The notes beneath the pieces are model-generated. The model searched no databases, was not told the origin of the DNA, and worked only from the letters and a program-made list of their open reading frames with translations. Shown piece by piece: positions 45,901-57,943 of a DNA stretch of 64,000 nt. This DNA is from Akebia trifoliata (taxonomy: Eukaryota > Streptophyta > Magnoliopsida > Ranunculales > Lardizabalaceae). Made by a program: the position numbers and the translations under genes. The stretch's first letter is position 1; each line of letters opens with the position of its first letter. Where the stretch lies: contig CM030711.1 in NCBI GenBank assembly GCA_017979445.1, positions 2,046,001 through 2,110,000 on the forward strand. Reading direction: 5' to 3'.

Positions 45901-48003
45901 ATTCTAGAATTTAATTCTTGCCCATAATCCGATTCTAGAATCAGATGTCACGTTTGGTTCGATAGTGATGCTACCATGATCAGAATTATAAAACGGCTAT
46001 AACTAGAAAACTCCATAGGACCTGTTTCTTGCGATTTTGTAATCTGTTTCTTGTGCTATTGTGAGATTTTTTCAGTAGGTATTATAATATTTTGTATCAC
46101 AATTATAGAAACAAGGTCAACAATAGATTTTGACAATTTAAAATCAGAATCTACATGCTTACTTGCTAAGTGATTTTACTTCTTTGGAATTTCAGAATAG
46201 GTTTTGTGAATGGTGTATGGGTGGTGGGAGTGATTGATGAAATCCGAATGCCATTAACAGAAACTCCTCGAAAGGCTTTATTGGTAGAGACGAAAACTCG
46301 TTGTCAACCTACTCTTCCTACTGATCCACAAAAAAGAAATGGAAGGTATGGATCTTCTATTATTTGCTTCCATTGTTTGTGTAGTAGACATGTTTCACAG
46401 TGTCCTTTTGAGGTTGCTTTCTAATCTAATTGCTCTTTAAAATCAATTTTACAAATTAGATCTACCAACAACTTTGTTCACTTTTGCCTTGGCAGGTTTC
46501 AATTAATGTGCTACAAGTATTTGTGGGATAGTGTAGTTACTGATAACTTTCCTGCAAACAAGTTCTTTAATTACTTTGGGTTGAATCCTCAATTTATTCT
46601 TTCTGAAGAAATACAAGAGCGTGCTGCTAGCTTGAGTTTTCCGACAAAGGTGAAGTTTCCTCTTAATATTTAGTGGTCCATGTGTCTGAATTAGTGCACG
46701 ATGACTTTGTTTCTTTCACATGAAACCTTGTGAGATTTCTTAATCACAAAAATATGATGGATCAAACTCAAATATTTGGAACTAAATTGAATTCGATAAC
46801 CAACTACTACTTGAACTGCTAGCCCCCCTACCCCCCCACCCACCCACCCACCCACCCGCACGCACATGTGCACACATACATATACACACATTTACTCTTT
46901 TTTTCAGTAAGTCATGCAAATTCATGTAAATGCTACCAATTGAATTTTAAGGATCAAGACTTGAACAATCCATGCTGAACATTACTGCATCAAGGGCAAG
47001 AAGCTTGTTTTCACCATAAGGTGAAAACAAAGCATTTTCCAACATGTGATCTTTGTAATTAATTTATCTCCATTTTGCATGTGCAGACCCTTGAAGATTT
47101 ACTGAAGAGCTTCAGAACTACATGTTGTACACTACCTCTGGCTCACAACGAGCTTATGTTGAGGTGATAAATTTTTTATAGTCAAAATGATTTTTGATCC
47201 ACATCTATCATGAAAAAGAAAGAAGAAAAAAAATTCTGGCCAATTGCACGTATTTGAGCAACAAAATAGAATCATGGGAATGTTATTAGAATGGCAATTT
47301 TAGCACTTAAGGAGGATGTCGACTACCTCATACAGGTGCAGTAGCATATTGTATGCAGTGGAACCTGCCATACTGAGGATTCCACATAGGAACCTTGAAA
47401 ATGTTGCATTTGATGTATGTATGGCATCGAGGAAGTATTTCATATAAGATAAACGAATCTTTGAAGTAACAAAATTAGTTTAATGGTTAATTTAATGTCA
47501 AAAAATATTACATTGATATGTTACAACACATTTCGGGCATCATTCTGAATATTCAAATTTTAGTAACTTTTTTTTTTGTACGTATCGATAATTTTTTTGT
47601 ATGTTTCACAAGAACCAAAACATTGTCACACATTTGTAATTTTGCACGGTTTAGTTCCTGTATGTCAGAAAACTAGAATGTATGGTACAATTTTTCATCA
47701 TTGAGGAAGCATAAGATTTTCTTTAAAGTTTTAGTGTGGCAACCAATGCATTTCTTTGTTTGTTTGTTTTGTTATAGATATGAATTCCAAGAAGATCATT
47801 CATTGCTTGGAGAAGACCCCTTCACATACAATTCAGATTGGCTCAAGAGTCAGATTCAATTCCATCTCGAGTTTTGGTTGGGAGAGCGAGAAGCCATTCC
47901 TGTCCCACCCGATGAGCGCTGGAAATGCCAATCCCAGTTCTGTCAGTTTGCTTCCATATGCCCATCAAGCAACACCACCACTGATAGTACACCACGGAGC
48001 TAG
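42923..48003 (+). CDS. EXO5: Exonuclease V (EXO5/DEM1 family), intact copy
   Basis: Seven exons: 42923-43315, 45005-45109, 45694-45815, 46196-46345, 46496-46649, 47087-47163 and 47778-48003. All have GT..AG borders and sum to 408 codons. EXO5 is a single-strand DNA exonuclease of the PD-(D/E)XK fold with a 4Fe-4S cluster; plant members are annotated as chloroplast proteins. Visible motifs: [11 protein letters not shown], the metal-binding Asp in GVIDEIRMP (about 221), ETKTR (E238-x-K240), [10 protein letters not shown] (Q259, Y263), and cluster cysteines C134 (EWCEKQ), C384, C389 and C395. The last three are spaced C-x4-C-x5-C, whereas I recall C-x2-C-x5-C in the family. In-frame ATGs also exist at 42866 and 42893; 42923 was chosen because the two downstream copies start there. 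The N-terminus is Ser-rich. Confidence 0.94.
44650..44825. mobile_element. Mutator-like MITE in EXO5 intron 1
   Basis: A 176-base fold-back, starting gaataatgattttctgatgcc and ending atcacgactt. It is flanked by a perfect 9-bp duplication tatatctaa (44641-44649 and 44826-44834). Inner arms include gggatacacaactg / cagttgtgtatccc. Family of 26403-26576. The duplicate EXO5 copy lacks it, so it inserted after the duplication or was lost there. Confidence 0.8.
46824..46862. repeat. C-rich (CCCA)n microsatellite in EXO5 intron 5
   Basis: Runs of cccccca followed by five or more ccca repeats, continuing into cgcacgcaca and acacata. The equivalent intron of the pseudogene copy instead carries an unrelated insertion (about 55437-55890) at this spot. 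Confidence 0.85.
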
Positions 48004-48904
48004 AATATAAGCAACAACATTATCCTCTCATGTTGTTTCCATCGATTTCCCAAAACGTGTATCGGGATCTACACTTTGAACCCCATCATATCTTCGAAGA
48101 TGAGTGGTGGATTATTTACGTCTAACATGTCATTGTTGTCTACAGAGTTGCTAAGTTCTCTGTAACTGTTCTATTCTTTTTATATGTCTGTGGTATTGCC
48201 ACTCACAGACTTTGTTGTTGTGTAGTAATGGTTTCCTTATTTATTCTATTTTTTTTTTCCTGTAAAGATGATATAATTAAGAACTAATTGAACCTATGTG
48301 CTTTTGTCATTGATTCGAGTTGGTGGACATGGACGAGGAAATAAATCAAATGAAACTTTCCACCCTTCAAAACAAGTAAATTAATTGAAACTAAAACTTT
48401 CAAGATACCCCAGCGAAACCTTCGGATCAAAAGTAATCTTGAAGCATCACCATATCTTGTCCAAATACAGAATTGATATTCAAGTAACATTTCAATTAGT
48501 TCATAATTTTGCCACATAGATCTCTAAAAGAATTCCCTTCTTTTATTATATTAATTGAAAGATTTATGTGACAAGGTTAGAGGCGTGGGATTACGATTAC
48601 GATCAATGTGAGGTTGCAAATAAGTTTTGTTCTAGTAATATTAAAAAATTATAATGCATTATAGGAAAATAATTCACCAAATTATTTAATATGAATTCAC
48701 TTAATCTATCCTCATTGAGGGTTGGCTCATCTAATGGTGAGGGCATTTATCAATCGATGGTCATGACGATGATCGCGATAGATTTAATTGGTTTATGCAA
48801 AGCTACTATCTTGCTTATTACGACTACATAATATTTATTCCATTTCTGACTTACTCGTTAAGGTAGGGAAAAAATGGAGGGAAAAGGTGTTGATTTAAAG
48901 TAGA
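48004..48904. other. EXO5 3' flank, duplicated downstream
   Basis: This stretch is nearly identical to 57032-57943 (for example aaccccatcatatctt, ttgccactcacagac). It includes the 3' UTR and a SINE-like piece near 48725. It is the clearest proof that EXO5 and its pseudogene arose by segmental duplication. No other gene was seen. Confidence 0.7.
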
Positions 48905-49482
48905 GATGAATATTTGAGATACCCCTCCTTTTAAAACTTATGAGATGCCCCTTGACCACAATCTTATCTAAGAGATTAATAGAGAATGACCCAAATGCCC
49001 TCATCCTCAACCTCTAACAAAAGATTTTTCCTTTTAGAATCAGTCATCTTCAACATTTTAGGTAAAAAATTCTTTCTCAAGACAATATACAATGTTTAGG
49101 GGCATAGTAAACAATGAAAATTTGAATAGATGTAGGGCTTTCTATATAAGATTAAGGCAAATTGATGAAAAAATTTCAACCTTAAGATTTATTTACTCTA
49201 ACCTTCAAACCTCAAAAGTAAGGATATTTGAGAAAGTATAAATAACGGAATTTTGGGTAGAAAAATCCAGGGTTTCTATGTAGGTTAATTAACCATAGGG
49301 GTTGAAAATGGATTTTTTTTTGTGTGGAGAAAGATCAAAGGTTCTTTATTAGAGGTTGAAGATGAGGGTATTTATGATTTTTTCATTAGTTTATAAGTGA
49401 AGATTGTGGTCAAGGGGCATGTCATAAATTTAAGAACAAAGGGGATATTTCTCAAATCCTCGTCAAAAGTAGAGGGGTATCT
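48905..49482. repeat. Long-inverted-repeat element before EXO5 pseudogene B
   Basis: Left arm gagatacccctcc..gccccttgaccacaatctt..ccctcatcctcaacctct. The right arm is its inverse (agaggttgaagatgaggg..gattgtggtcaaggggc..aggggtatctct). Arms are roughly 150-200 bases each, non-coding. It ends about 125 bases before the pseudogene's ATG. Confidence 0.75.
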
Positions 49483-50126
49483 CTAAACCAACCAAAAGAA
49501 TAAATAATAAAGAAAAAGTAGAAAAAAGTGGCAAGAGAATGAATGCTTTTTGGTGGCAATTATAAGTTACAACTCTAATATGAATTTCCCAAAAATAATC
49601 AAATCAAAATGGAAGACTCTCCAATCAAATCTTCTAAGGAAATCCCTCCAATTACTATTCAAATCTCGAGCGATGAAGACAAGAAGATTGTTCTCATCGA
49701 AAAAAACACGAGTTCAATTGAATCCGCCAATAGAGGGGAACCAGGATTTTGCCCTCATGGGGGCAACCAAGTAACCATTCAAAAAGACCCCCAATTGGAG
49801 ATATTGAAGATATTGGCAATTCAATAGGTGCCACTCGAAAGAAAATTGATGAACCCGAATCATACTTAAATCTATTTCGAAGAAAAAGAGGCCTTTTTGT
49901 GACTGATATCACTTATTTGGTATGAGTTTTTTAGTTTTTTTTTCCTTGATAATTTTGAATTTGATGTTTGTTAGTTTTGATTATATAATATTTTGATGAG
50001 ATGCGAGAGTTGAAATTAAATTAAATTAGATTTTTTTATTTTATTTATATATATATTTGTTAGTTTTGATTATATAATATTTTGATGAGATGCGATAGTT
50101 GAAATTCATTAAATTAGATTTTTTTA

Positions 50127-50138
<12 letters not shown>

Positions 50139-50203
<65 letters not shown>
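50139..50203. repeat. (AT)n microsatellite
   Basis: About 65 bases of alternating A and T in intron 1 of EXO5 pseudogene B, directly abutting a fold-back element on its right. A shorter TA tract follows that element (50509-50526), so the element sits inside what was one TA array. Confidence 0.9.
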
Positions 50204-50205
<2 letters not shown>

Positions 50206-50206
<1 letters not shown>

Positions 50207-50508
50207 GGTCACGTTCAATGGCAAACTTTTTAGCAAAACATTTTTCAAAACATGAGTTAGAAGTTTTGGAATGGGCTGATTTTTGGTGATGATGATCTCT
50301 ATAGTGAGGAGATCATCATCACCAAAAATCAGCCCATTCCAAAACTTCTAACCCCATCAAAAACAGTTTACAAAAAATAAACGGTCCACAATTTTTCTAC
50401 TTGTAAACATGGGTTAGAAGTTTTGGGGAGATCATCCTCACCAAAAATCAGCCAATTCCAAAACTTCTAACTCATGTTTTGCCAAAAAGTTAGCCATTGA
50501 ACGCTACC
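50206..50508. mobile_element. Fold-back element inserted in a TA microsatellite
   Basis: Ends gggtcacgttcaatggc and the inverse ccattgaacgctacc. Internal arms gttttggaatgggctgattttt and their inverse repeat several times. TA repeats lie on both sides. It is non-coding and belongs to the family of 59164-60364. Confidence 0.75.
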
Positions 50509-51567
50509 TATATCTATATATATATAAATGGTTTCTCCACTAGTCTCTTTTGGTCCTCGAAGAATTTGAGGTGAATTAGCTGTTTGGATCAATGTTGTAA
50601 AAACTTAACTATGTTTATTAAAAAAAACTTTAAAATATGTACATATTAATATATATAAATTATCTTTATTTATATTCATAAAAGGATAATATTAAAAAAA
50701 TTCAAATATTCATTAATCGTACCGTTTCATTACAAAATCTGCCCGAGTCATCTTGGTATCGTTTACGAACTAGCGGATTCACATTAATTATTTTATTACA
50801 AATATTTTTTATTTTATATAGACGTCTTTTAGTCCATCTCATTTTATATTTAAAAAAAAAATTACAATTTTTATTTATTTATTTTTTAATATAAACATAT
50901 TTTAATGAATGATAATAACCGAGTTAAATTATTTAACTCGCCCATGAGGAGGTTCAGGCGAGTCAACTCTATATCTGAGGCAACGAGACCAACGAAATGC
51001 CTAAAAATTGGAGCTTTATTTAACTTTAAAATGATGTATAGTTGTGGTACATTGGAGCAGCAATATAACATCCCTTATTTCATTGACATCTTTGATTTTA
51101 TATTAGTTTTAGTGTTTCTTGGTATCATTAACTTTAATTTATGTTCTTTCGGTTCAATTAATAGATTTATGAACTTAATCAAATCAAATTTGTTCTTATT
51201 CTTATTAACATCAGGAGTGGTGTGAAATGCAAAAGGAATTTGATCTCCAATACAACGAGTCAGGAAATACTAAATCCATGAATGTAGGTACAACATCCCT
51301 CCATTATGAACTTGAAGAAGAGATAATTAATTTATCTGTCCAACTCTATATGAAATTAAATCTGATTTAATTTGTTCACTATGTTTCTACTTTATTCGAT
51401 GACATGCCTTGAACCCAAAAAAGGGTTAGTGTCTTGGAGAGATGGCCAAGACCAAATCTCAAGAAGCGGAGGTCTTGAGTTGGAATCACCAGTGCCCGAT
51501 GATTAGTTGAGTGCTTTAAGGGGTTTTGATTCATCGATTTCCAAAAACAAATATAAGTCGTGTTGGA

Positions 51568-52140
51568 GCGACCTCAAGATTGTACCTCACATCTCACTTC
51601 CATGCCGGGATTTGATGAAAAGCATCTATGGTTCCTACTAGGGTTATCAACATCGGTTCGAATACAGCAATATTAGAATTTGAAATATTTACCTGATATT
51701 CGAATTCGAATTCGAATTCGACGGATGTTCTAAAACTCTATCCAAATTAGAATTCGATTATCCTATCGGATTGGATAATATCCGATTAGAATTCGAACAA
51801 TTTGTATATTAAAAAAACATAATTTTTCCTTATCCAATTAATTTTTCATTATTAAAAAAGACCTATTATATATTATATTATGTATATAATAAATAAATAA
51901 AATAAAATAATATATATTATATATTATTTTGAATTGGATATTATCAGATTTGAAATGTTAGTATCCGAATCCATATCCGATAAGGACTTGAATATATAAA
52001 ACTATTTGAATTCGAATCCGATATCCAATTTTTCGAATTCGAATCGGATCCGAATTTTCTACTATCCATTGACACCCCTAGTTCCTACACCCTTTCATGT
52101 CGAGAAAGTGAGATATGAGGTACAATCTTGAGGTCACTTT
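51568..52140. mobile_element. MITE split by a hAT-like element
   Basis: Left arm gacctcaagattgtacctcac (51570-51590) and right arm gaggtacaatcttgaggtc (about 52115-52134) are inverses. They belong to an older MITE whose middle is interrupted at 51639-52080 by another element. A third, uninterrupted relative starts near 43808 (gtgacctcaagattgtacc). Confidence 0.75.
51639..52080. mobile_element. hAT-like non-autonomous element, 8-bp duplication
   Basis: 442 bases between perfect 8-bp duplications gttcctac (51631-51638 and 52081-52088). Ends are tagggttatcaac and the inverse ttgacacccccta-like (gacacccct a). Subterminal regions are full of attcgaattcg and its complement. An 8-bp duplication with TAGGG-type ends is the hAT pattern. 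It lies within an older MITE in pseudogene B. Confidence 0.85.
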
Positions 52141-52799
52141 AGCGTTATTCAAAAAATATAAACCGCCTTGAGTGGTCATCTTTAACATCCAAGACCTCAA
52201 TGGGACATTAAGATTGTCCACCATATCCACTTTCTAATAATGCATTTCACTATTTTATCTTTTAATAAAATAAATAAGGGTATATTGTTCTTTTATCAAA
52301 TTGGGAGAGTTTTATTAAAATGATAAATAATAATTACATTATATTGGAGAAGTAATTTAATTAGAGAAATTCTATTGCAATGCCAACTTTTACTTACAAC
52401 ATACAATCCTTTTGAAAATAAGCAATTGTTTAGGTGTGGATTGGTGTGCTAATAGCAGCTCTCTTTAATTTTATTAACATCTTTGCTTATATGTAAGTTT
52501 TTAGAATTATTGCTTGGTGTCATAATCTTAAATTTTTGTTCTTTTGGTTCAATAAATGGATCTAAACTTTTGTTTCGTATAATACATTAGGAGCGGTGGG
52601 AAAATGAAACAAAATTCATTCCTTCTCATGACCGCTACTCAAGATTTATGAGCAAGAAAGTAGGTAGAGCACGTCATGTGGAACTTGAAGAAGAGGTAAT
52701 TTGTGAACTCTACATGAATTCGAATTTGATTTGTGTATCTTTTCATCTAATTTGTTTGATAATTTACGAGGAATTGAATCGAAGTACTTTTCATAAGGC

Positions 52800-53056
52800 C
52801 TTGAGGTACTTTGTGATTGTAGTCCTAGATTCCTTACTACAAGTTACTTTTGTACTTAAAAATTTCTTCCCTAGATCTCTTTGAAATAATATATCCAATT
52901 AAATAAAGAGAATTACTATTGCCACACCAAATTTTACTAACGGCCTAAGTATTAGTGTGGCATTAGTAAAGGTTGTAGTCCCAGATTCCCTACAAGTTGC
53001 TTTTGTACTTAAAAATTTATCCCCTAGATCTCTTTGAAATAATATATCCAATGAAA
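52800..53056. repeat. Short tandem duplication in EXO5 pseudogene B intron
   Basis: The stretch ctagatctctttgaaataat with its neighbours (acttttgtacttaaaaattt) occurs at about 52838-52895 and again at about 52993-53050, roughly 154 bases apart, each time followed by a TTGCCACACC MITE piece. A local duplication that included the MITE end explains it. Confidence 0.65.
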
Positions 53057-55436
53057 TTGAGTTACTATTGCCACACCATCTGTGTACAATTCTTTGTAAA
53101 AGTTGATGTGGTAATAGCAGGTCTCTATATAAAACTATTTTCCTTAATAGTATGCATATATTGTGCTGATAATAGGATCAATTTATAACAAAATACTTTA
53201 CTATAAGCATGAGAAACAATAGTAAATGATGGTAGATTGTATTAGGTATCAATTTCTACAATGGTCCATGTTACTTTTATTTTATTTCTTTCGTCAACTT
53301 CCATATATTACCTTTTCACGTAATATATGGAAGTTGATGAAATCGTACATTATTGAAATCGTATAATTTGAGAGAGCAGGTCGTGAAAAAGATAAAAGTT
53401 GGTGATCCATCAATTGAAGAAGATCATTGGGCTACGAAGTTAATTAAATTTATTATTCGTGCAAATCAATTATCAATGGAAGGATTAACCCGTGAGCTTC
53501 CACTGTAAGTTGGGTTGTTTTTTATGTTATTCTATGATTACTTACTTCAACCATGGCATTATTTGTGCATATATTTTCAGTAAGGCATCAAAGGGAATGG
53601 ACTTAATATGATTTTCTTGAAGAGATTTTATTAATTATGACCCTAACTTTTGCTAAATGCCACCCCAATTCATATGTAAATTACCAAAGAATTAGTACAC
53701 ATTTAGGGTGGTGTTAGCAAAAGTTGGTGTGGCAATAGAAGTTCTTTTTTTATATTTTGGGATTGGGATAATCTAGAATATAAATATTTATGGGAAGTTT
53801 GGTTTGGACCCGTTTGCAAATAATCTCTCCCATTTTGATGTTGGTGACATGAGATATACTTTCTCTTCTAACTACAATTGGTTTTCTTGGAATTCAAGAG
53901 ATAGAAAGACATCTCTCTCAGTAGAGAGACATTAGGTTCTCTCTCCATCTGTTGCAGAAGATGGGGTGGGAGGATGACAAAATAAATAAGGTTATCCCCA
54001 CCAAGAAATTTCTTAATTCTTAAATTGGTGTGCTATTAGTAAAAATTGGTGAGGCAATAGAAGCTCTCTTAGGACAATATAGGACCCTTTTCTTGCAATT
54101 TTAGAACATGTTTCTTTGCATTTTTTTTTTGCCTTAGGCCTCACTTTTTACGAAGCAAATCATTTGCAAATGCAAATGATTTGTTGGCAACTAATTTACA
54201 GATGCTTGGTTACATCTTGAATTATTTTTAAATTGCAAATTATTTGCTTGAACCTCTTAAACCCTTCACAAAATTGAGCAAATAGTTTGCAGCTCAAAAA
54301 GTGATACAAATCATTTGCAAATGCAAAAGCTTGCATGGTTGTTGTGGTTTGTGGAGCTTGATAATACTGGTCAACCGAGAGGTATTGTAAATCAAGACAT
54401 GCCTTCACGCTAGTCGAGCTCAATCTAGAGGGAACCACATAAAATCTCTGAGTTTTTTTGTGTGATTGCATCTTGTGTTTAGTATTTTTTTCGATTCATT
54501 TTCTTGTTTTGATTGCACCTATTTTCTTAACATTGGTACCGAGCAGGGCTTTAATGTGAGATTTTTTGCACCTAGGCATATATATAATATGTAAATATCA
54601 CTACCATAGAAACAAGGTCATCATTCAAGACTACAAGAGAAGATTATAATATATAATAGATTTTGAAATCAATTTCAAAAATCGGTACGTGTAGTCAAAC
54701 GTGATTATAGATTTTGACAATCTAAAATTAGAACTTAGAATCAAAATCCAATATCTAAATTTTAATTACCCATTGCATATGCTTAGTTACTTCTTTGTAA
54801 TTTCAGAGTAGGCTTTGTGGAAGGTGTATGGATCGTGGGAACGATTGATGAGATCCGAATGCCATTAGCAGAAACTCCTCGAAAACCTGTATTGGTAGAC
54901 TTGAAAACTCGTAGTCAACCTAATCATCCTACTGAACCACAAAAAAGAAAGGAAAGGTATGCATCTTCTCTTATTTGCTTCCATTGTTGTGTAGTAGATA
55001 TGTTTCACAGTGTCCTTTTGAGGTTGCTCTCTAATCTAATTGCTCTTTAAAATCAATTTTACAAATTAGATCAACCAACAATTTTGTTCACTTTTGCCTT
55101 GGCAGGTTTCAATTAATGTGCTACAAGTATTTGTGGGATAGTGTAGTTACTGATAACTTTCCTGCAAACAAGTTCTTTAATTACTTTGGGTTGAATCCTC
55201 AGTTTATTCTATCTGAAGAAATACGAGAGCATGCTGCTATAGCTTGGGTTTTCTGACAAAGGTGAAGTTTCCTCTTAATGTTTAGTGGTCCATGTGTCTG
55301 AATTAGTGCACAATGACTTTGTTTCTTTCACATGTAATCTTGTGAGATATCTTAATTACAAAAATATGATGGATTAAACTCAAATATTTTGAACTAAATT
55401 GAATTCGAGAACCAACTACTACTTGAACTGCTAGCC

Positions 55437-55890
55437 GGTCCTGCTAATGAACCTTTTGTTAGTTTCCGATTCTTGCGATAGATCTATCAAAAACCCACAA
55501 AACCCCTCTTTTTCGGATTTATTTAGTGGCCCACAGTGTCTTTGATGACACGTTTCTTGAAGTTAAGAAACGTGACCCACGAATGGATCACGTTGTGGCA
55601 ACCAACCGAGATGTTGACGAGTGCTTGATGGAAGCCTCGTTGAAATTCGGTTATATTTAGATCCATTTGGTCCCCAAACTCTATACACTCAATCTCCTTC
55701 AGACTACACCATCTAACGTGAGTAGATCTGAGTTTGGAAGTGTCAAACGAAACAGAAAAACCAGTGGAAAGGTGTGCGTGAGAAATCAATGGCGGGAGGT
55801 ATGGATTTTGGACATTTTTTTAAGATTTCGATTCTCTTTATTTTATTTCCGCATTTGAGAGTCAATTTTAAGATTCATATTTGGCTAACA
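55437..55890 (+). other. Foreign insertion with an unknown gene fragment in pseudogene B intron 5
   Basis: Where the intact EXO5 intron has a C-rich microsatellite, this copy has about 450 unrelated bases. Behind an acceptor-like ttatttag, frame 55529-55660 is open for 43 codons with protein-like composition (DTFLEVKKRDPRMDHVV, ATNRDVDECLMEASLKF) before TAG. A further stretch around 55700-55800 is also less AT-rich than the surrounding intron. It looks like an exon captured from another gene. I cannot name the source. Confidence 0.45.
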
Positions 55891-57031
55891 CATTTATACA
55901 CAATTGTGTGCAAACAAACAGATTTACTCTTTTTTCAGTTAGTCATGCAAATTCATGTAAATGCTACCAATTGAATTTTAAGAATCAAGACTTGAACAAT
56001 CCATGCTGAACATTACTGCATCAAGGGCAAGAAGCTTGTTTTCACTATAAGGTGAAAACAAAGCATTTTCCAACATGTGATCTTTGTAATTAATTTATCT
56101 CCATTTTGCATGTGCAGACCCTTGAAGATTTACTGAAGAGCTTCAGAACTACATGTTGTACACTACCTCTGGCTCACAGCGAACTTATATTGAGGTGATA
56201 AATTTTTTATATTCAAGACAATTTTTGATCCATATCTATCATGAAAAAGAAAGAAGAAAAAGAAATTCTGGCCAATTGCACATATTTGAGCAACCAAATA
56301 GAATCACGGTAATGTGATTAGAATAGAAATTTTAGCACTTAAGAAGGATGTCATACTACCTCATACAGGTGCAGTAGCATATTGTATTCAGCGGAACCTG
56401 CCACACTGAGGATTCCACATAGGAACCTTGAAAATGTTGCATTTGATGTATGTATGGCATTGGGGAAGTATTTTATATTAGATAAACGAATCTTTGAAGT
56501 AACAAAATTAGTTTAATGGTTAATTTAATGTCAAAAAACATTACATTGATATGTTACAACACATTTCGGGCAACATTCTAAATATTCAAATTTTAGTAAC
56601 TTTTTTTTTTGTACATATCGATAATTTTTTGTATGTTTCACGAGAACCAAAACATTCACACATTGGTAATTTTGCACGGTTTAGTTCCTATATGTCAGAA
56701 AACTAGAATGTATGGTACAATTTTTCATCATTGAGGAAGTGTAAGATTTTCTTTAAAGTTTGTGTGGCAACCAATGCATTTGTTTGTTTGTTTGTTTTGT
56801 TATAGATATGAATTCCAAGAAGATAATTCATTGCTTGGTGAAGACCCCTTCACATACAATTCAGATTGGCTCAAGAGTCGGATTCAATTCCATCTCGAGT
56901 TTTGGTTGGGAGAGCGAGAAGCCATTCCTGTCCCACCCGAGGAGCGCTGGAAATGCCAATCCCAGTTCTGTCAGTTTGCTTCCATATGCCCATCAAACAA
57001 CACCACCACTGATAGTACACCACCGAGCTAG

Positions 57032-57943
57032 AATATAAGCAACAACATTATCTTCTCATGTTTGTTCTATCGATTTTTCCAAAATGTGTATCGGGATCTA
57101 CACCTTGAACCCCATCATATCTTTGTTGATGAATGGTGGATTATTTACGTCTAACATGTCATTGTTGTCTACAGATTTGCTAAGTTCTCTATAACTGTTC
57201 TATTCTTTTTATGTCTGTGGTATTGCCACTCACAGACTTCGTTGTTGTGTAGTAATGGTTTTGTTATTTATTCTATTTTATTTTCCTGTAAAGATGATAT
57301 AATTAAGAACTAATTGAACCTATGTGCTTTCGTCATTGATCCGAGTTGGTGGACATGGACGAGGAAATAAATCAAATGAAACCTTCCACCCTTCAAAACA
57401 AGTAAATTAATTGAAACTAAAACTTTCAAGATACCCCAACAAAACCTTCGGATCAAAAGCAATCTTGAAGGATCACCATATCTTGTCCAAATACAGAATT
57501 GATATTCAAGTAACATTTCAATTAGTTCATAATTTTGCCACATAGATCTCTAAAAGAATTCCCTTCTTTTATTATATTAATTGAAAGATTTATGTGACAA
57601 GGTTAGAGGTGTGGGATTACGATTACGATCAATGTGAGGTTCTAAATAAGTTGTGTTCTAATAATATTAAAAAATTATAATGCATTATAGGCAAATAATT
57701 CACCAAATTATTTAATATGAATTCACTTAATCTACCCTCATTGAGGGTTTGCTCATCCAATGGTGAGGGCATTTATCAATCGATGGTCATGATGATGATC
57801 GCGATAGATTTAATTGGTTTATGCAAAGCTACTATCTTGCTTATTACGACTACATAACATTTATTCCATTTCTTACTTACTCGTTAAGGTAGGAAAAAAA
57901 TGGAGGGAAAAGGTGTTGATTTAAAGTAGAGATGAATATTTGA
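57032..57943. other. Duplicated EXO5 3' flank, second copy
   Basis: Near-identical to 48004-48904 with scattered substitutions. It contains no gene. The start of the next long-inverted-repeat element follows. Confidence 0.7.

Larger units (their letters stand above)
49609..57031 (+). pseudogene. EXO5: EXO5 pseudogene B (near full-length tandem copy)
   Basis: Exon equivalents: 49609-49919, two exon-2 candidates (51215-51322 and 52591-52695), 53380-53504, 54807-54956, 55106-55261, 56118-56194 and 56806-57031. Lesions: the Ser-rich middle of exon 1 is replaced by foreign sequence (near 49727-49790) with frame loss and a stop at 49825-49827. Exon 5 has two extra bases (gctgctatagc versus gctgctagc), giving an early stop. 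The first exon-2 copy has lost its donor (gaagagat instead of gaagaggt). The second keeps the donor but lacks the cluster cysteine (ERWENE instead of EWCEKQ). Exons 6 and 7 remain open and nearly identical to the intact copy, including the C-x4-C spacing. Introns carry several transposons. A working enzyme is very unlikely. Confidence 0.88.

Noticed and set aside
47756..48010. Overlapping 84-codon frame on EXO5 exon 7
   Set aside because: A shadow of the real exon, which continues the EXO5 frame and carries the cysteine motif.
51420..51550. Possible SINE (agatggccaagacc and gagttggaatcacc as A and B boxes)
   Set aside because: Boxes are weak and I found no poly(A) tail or target duplication; left unannotated.
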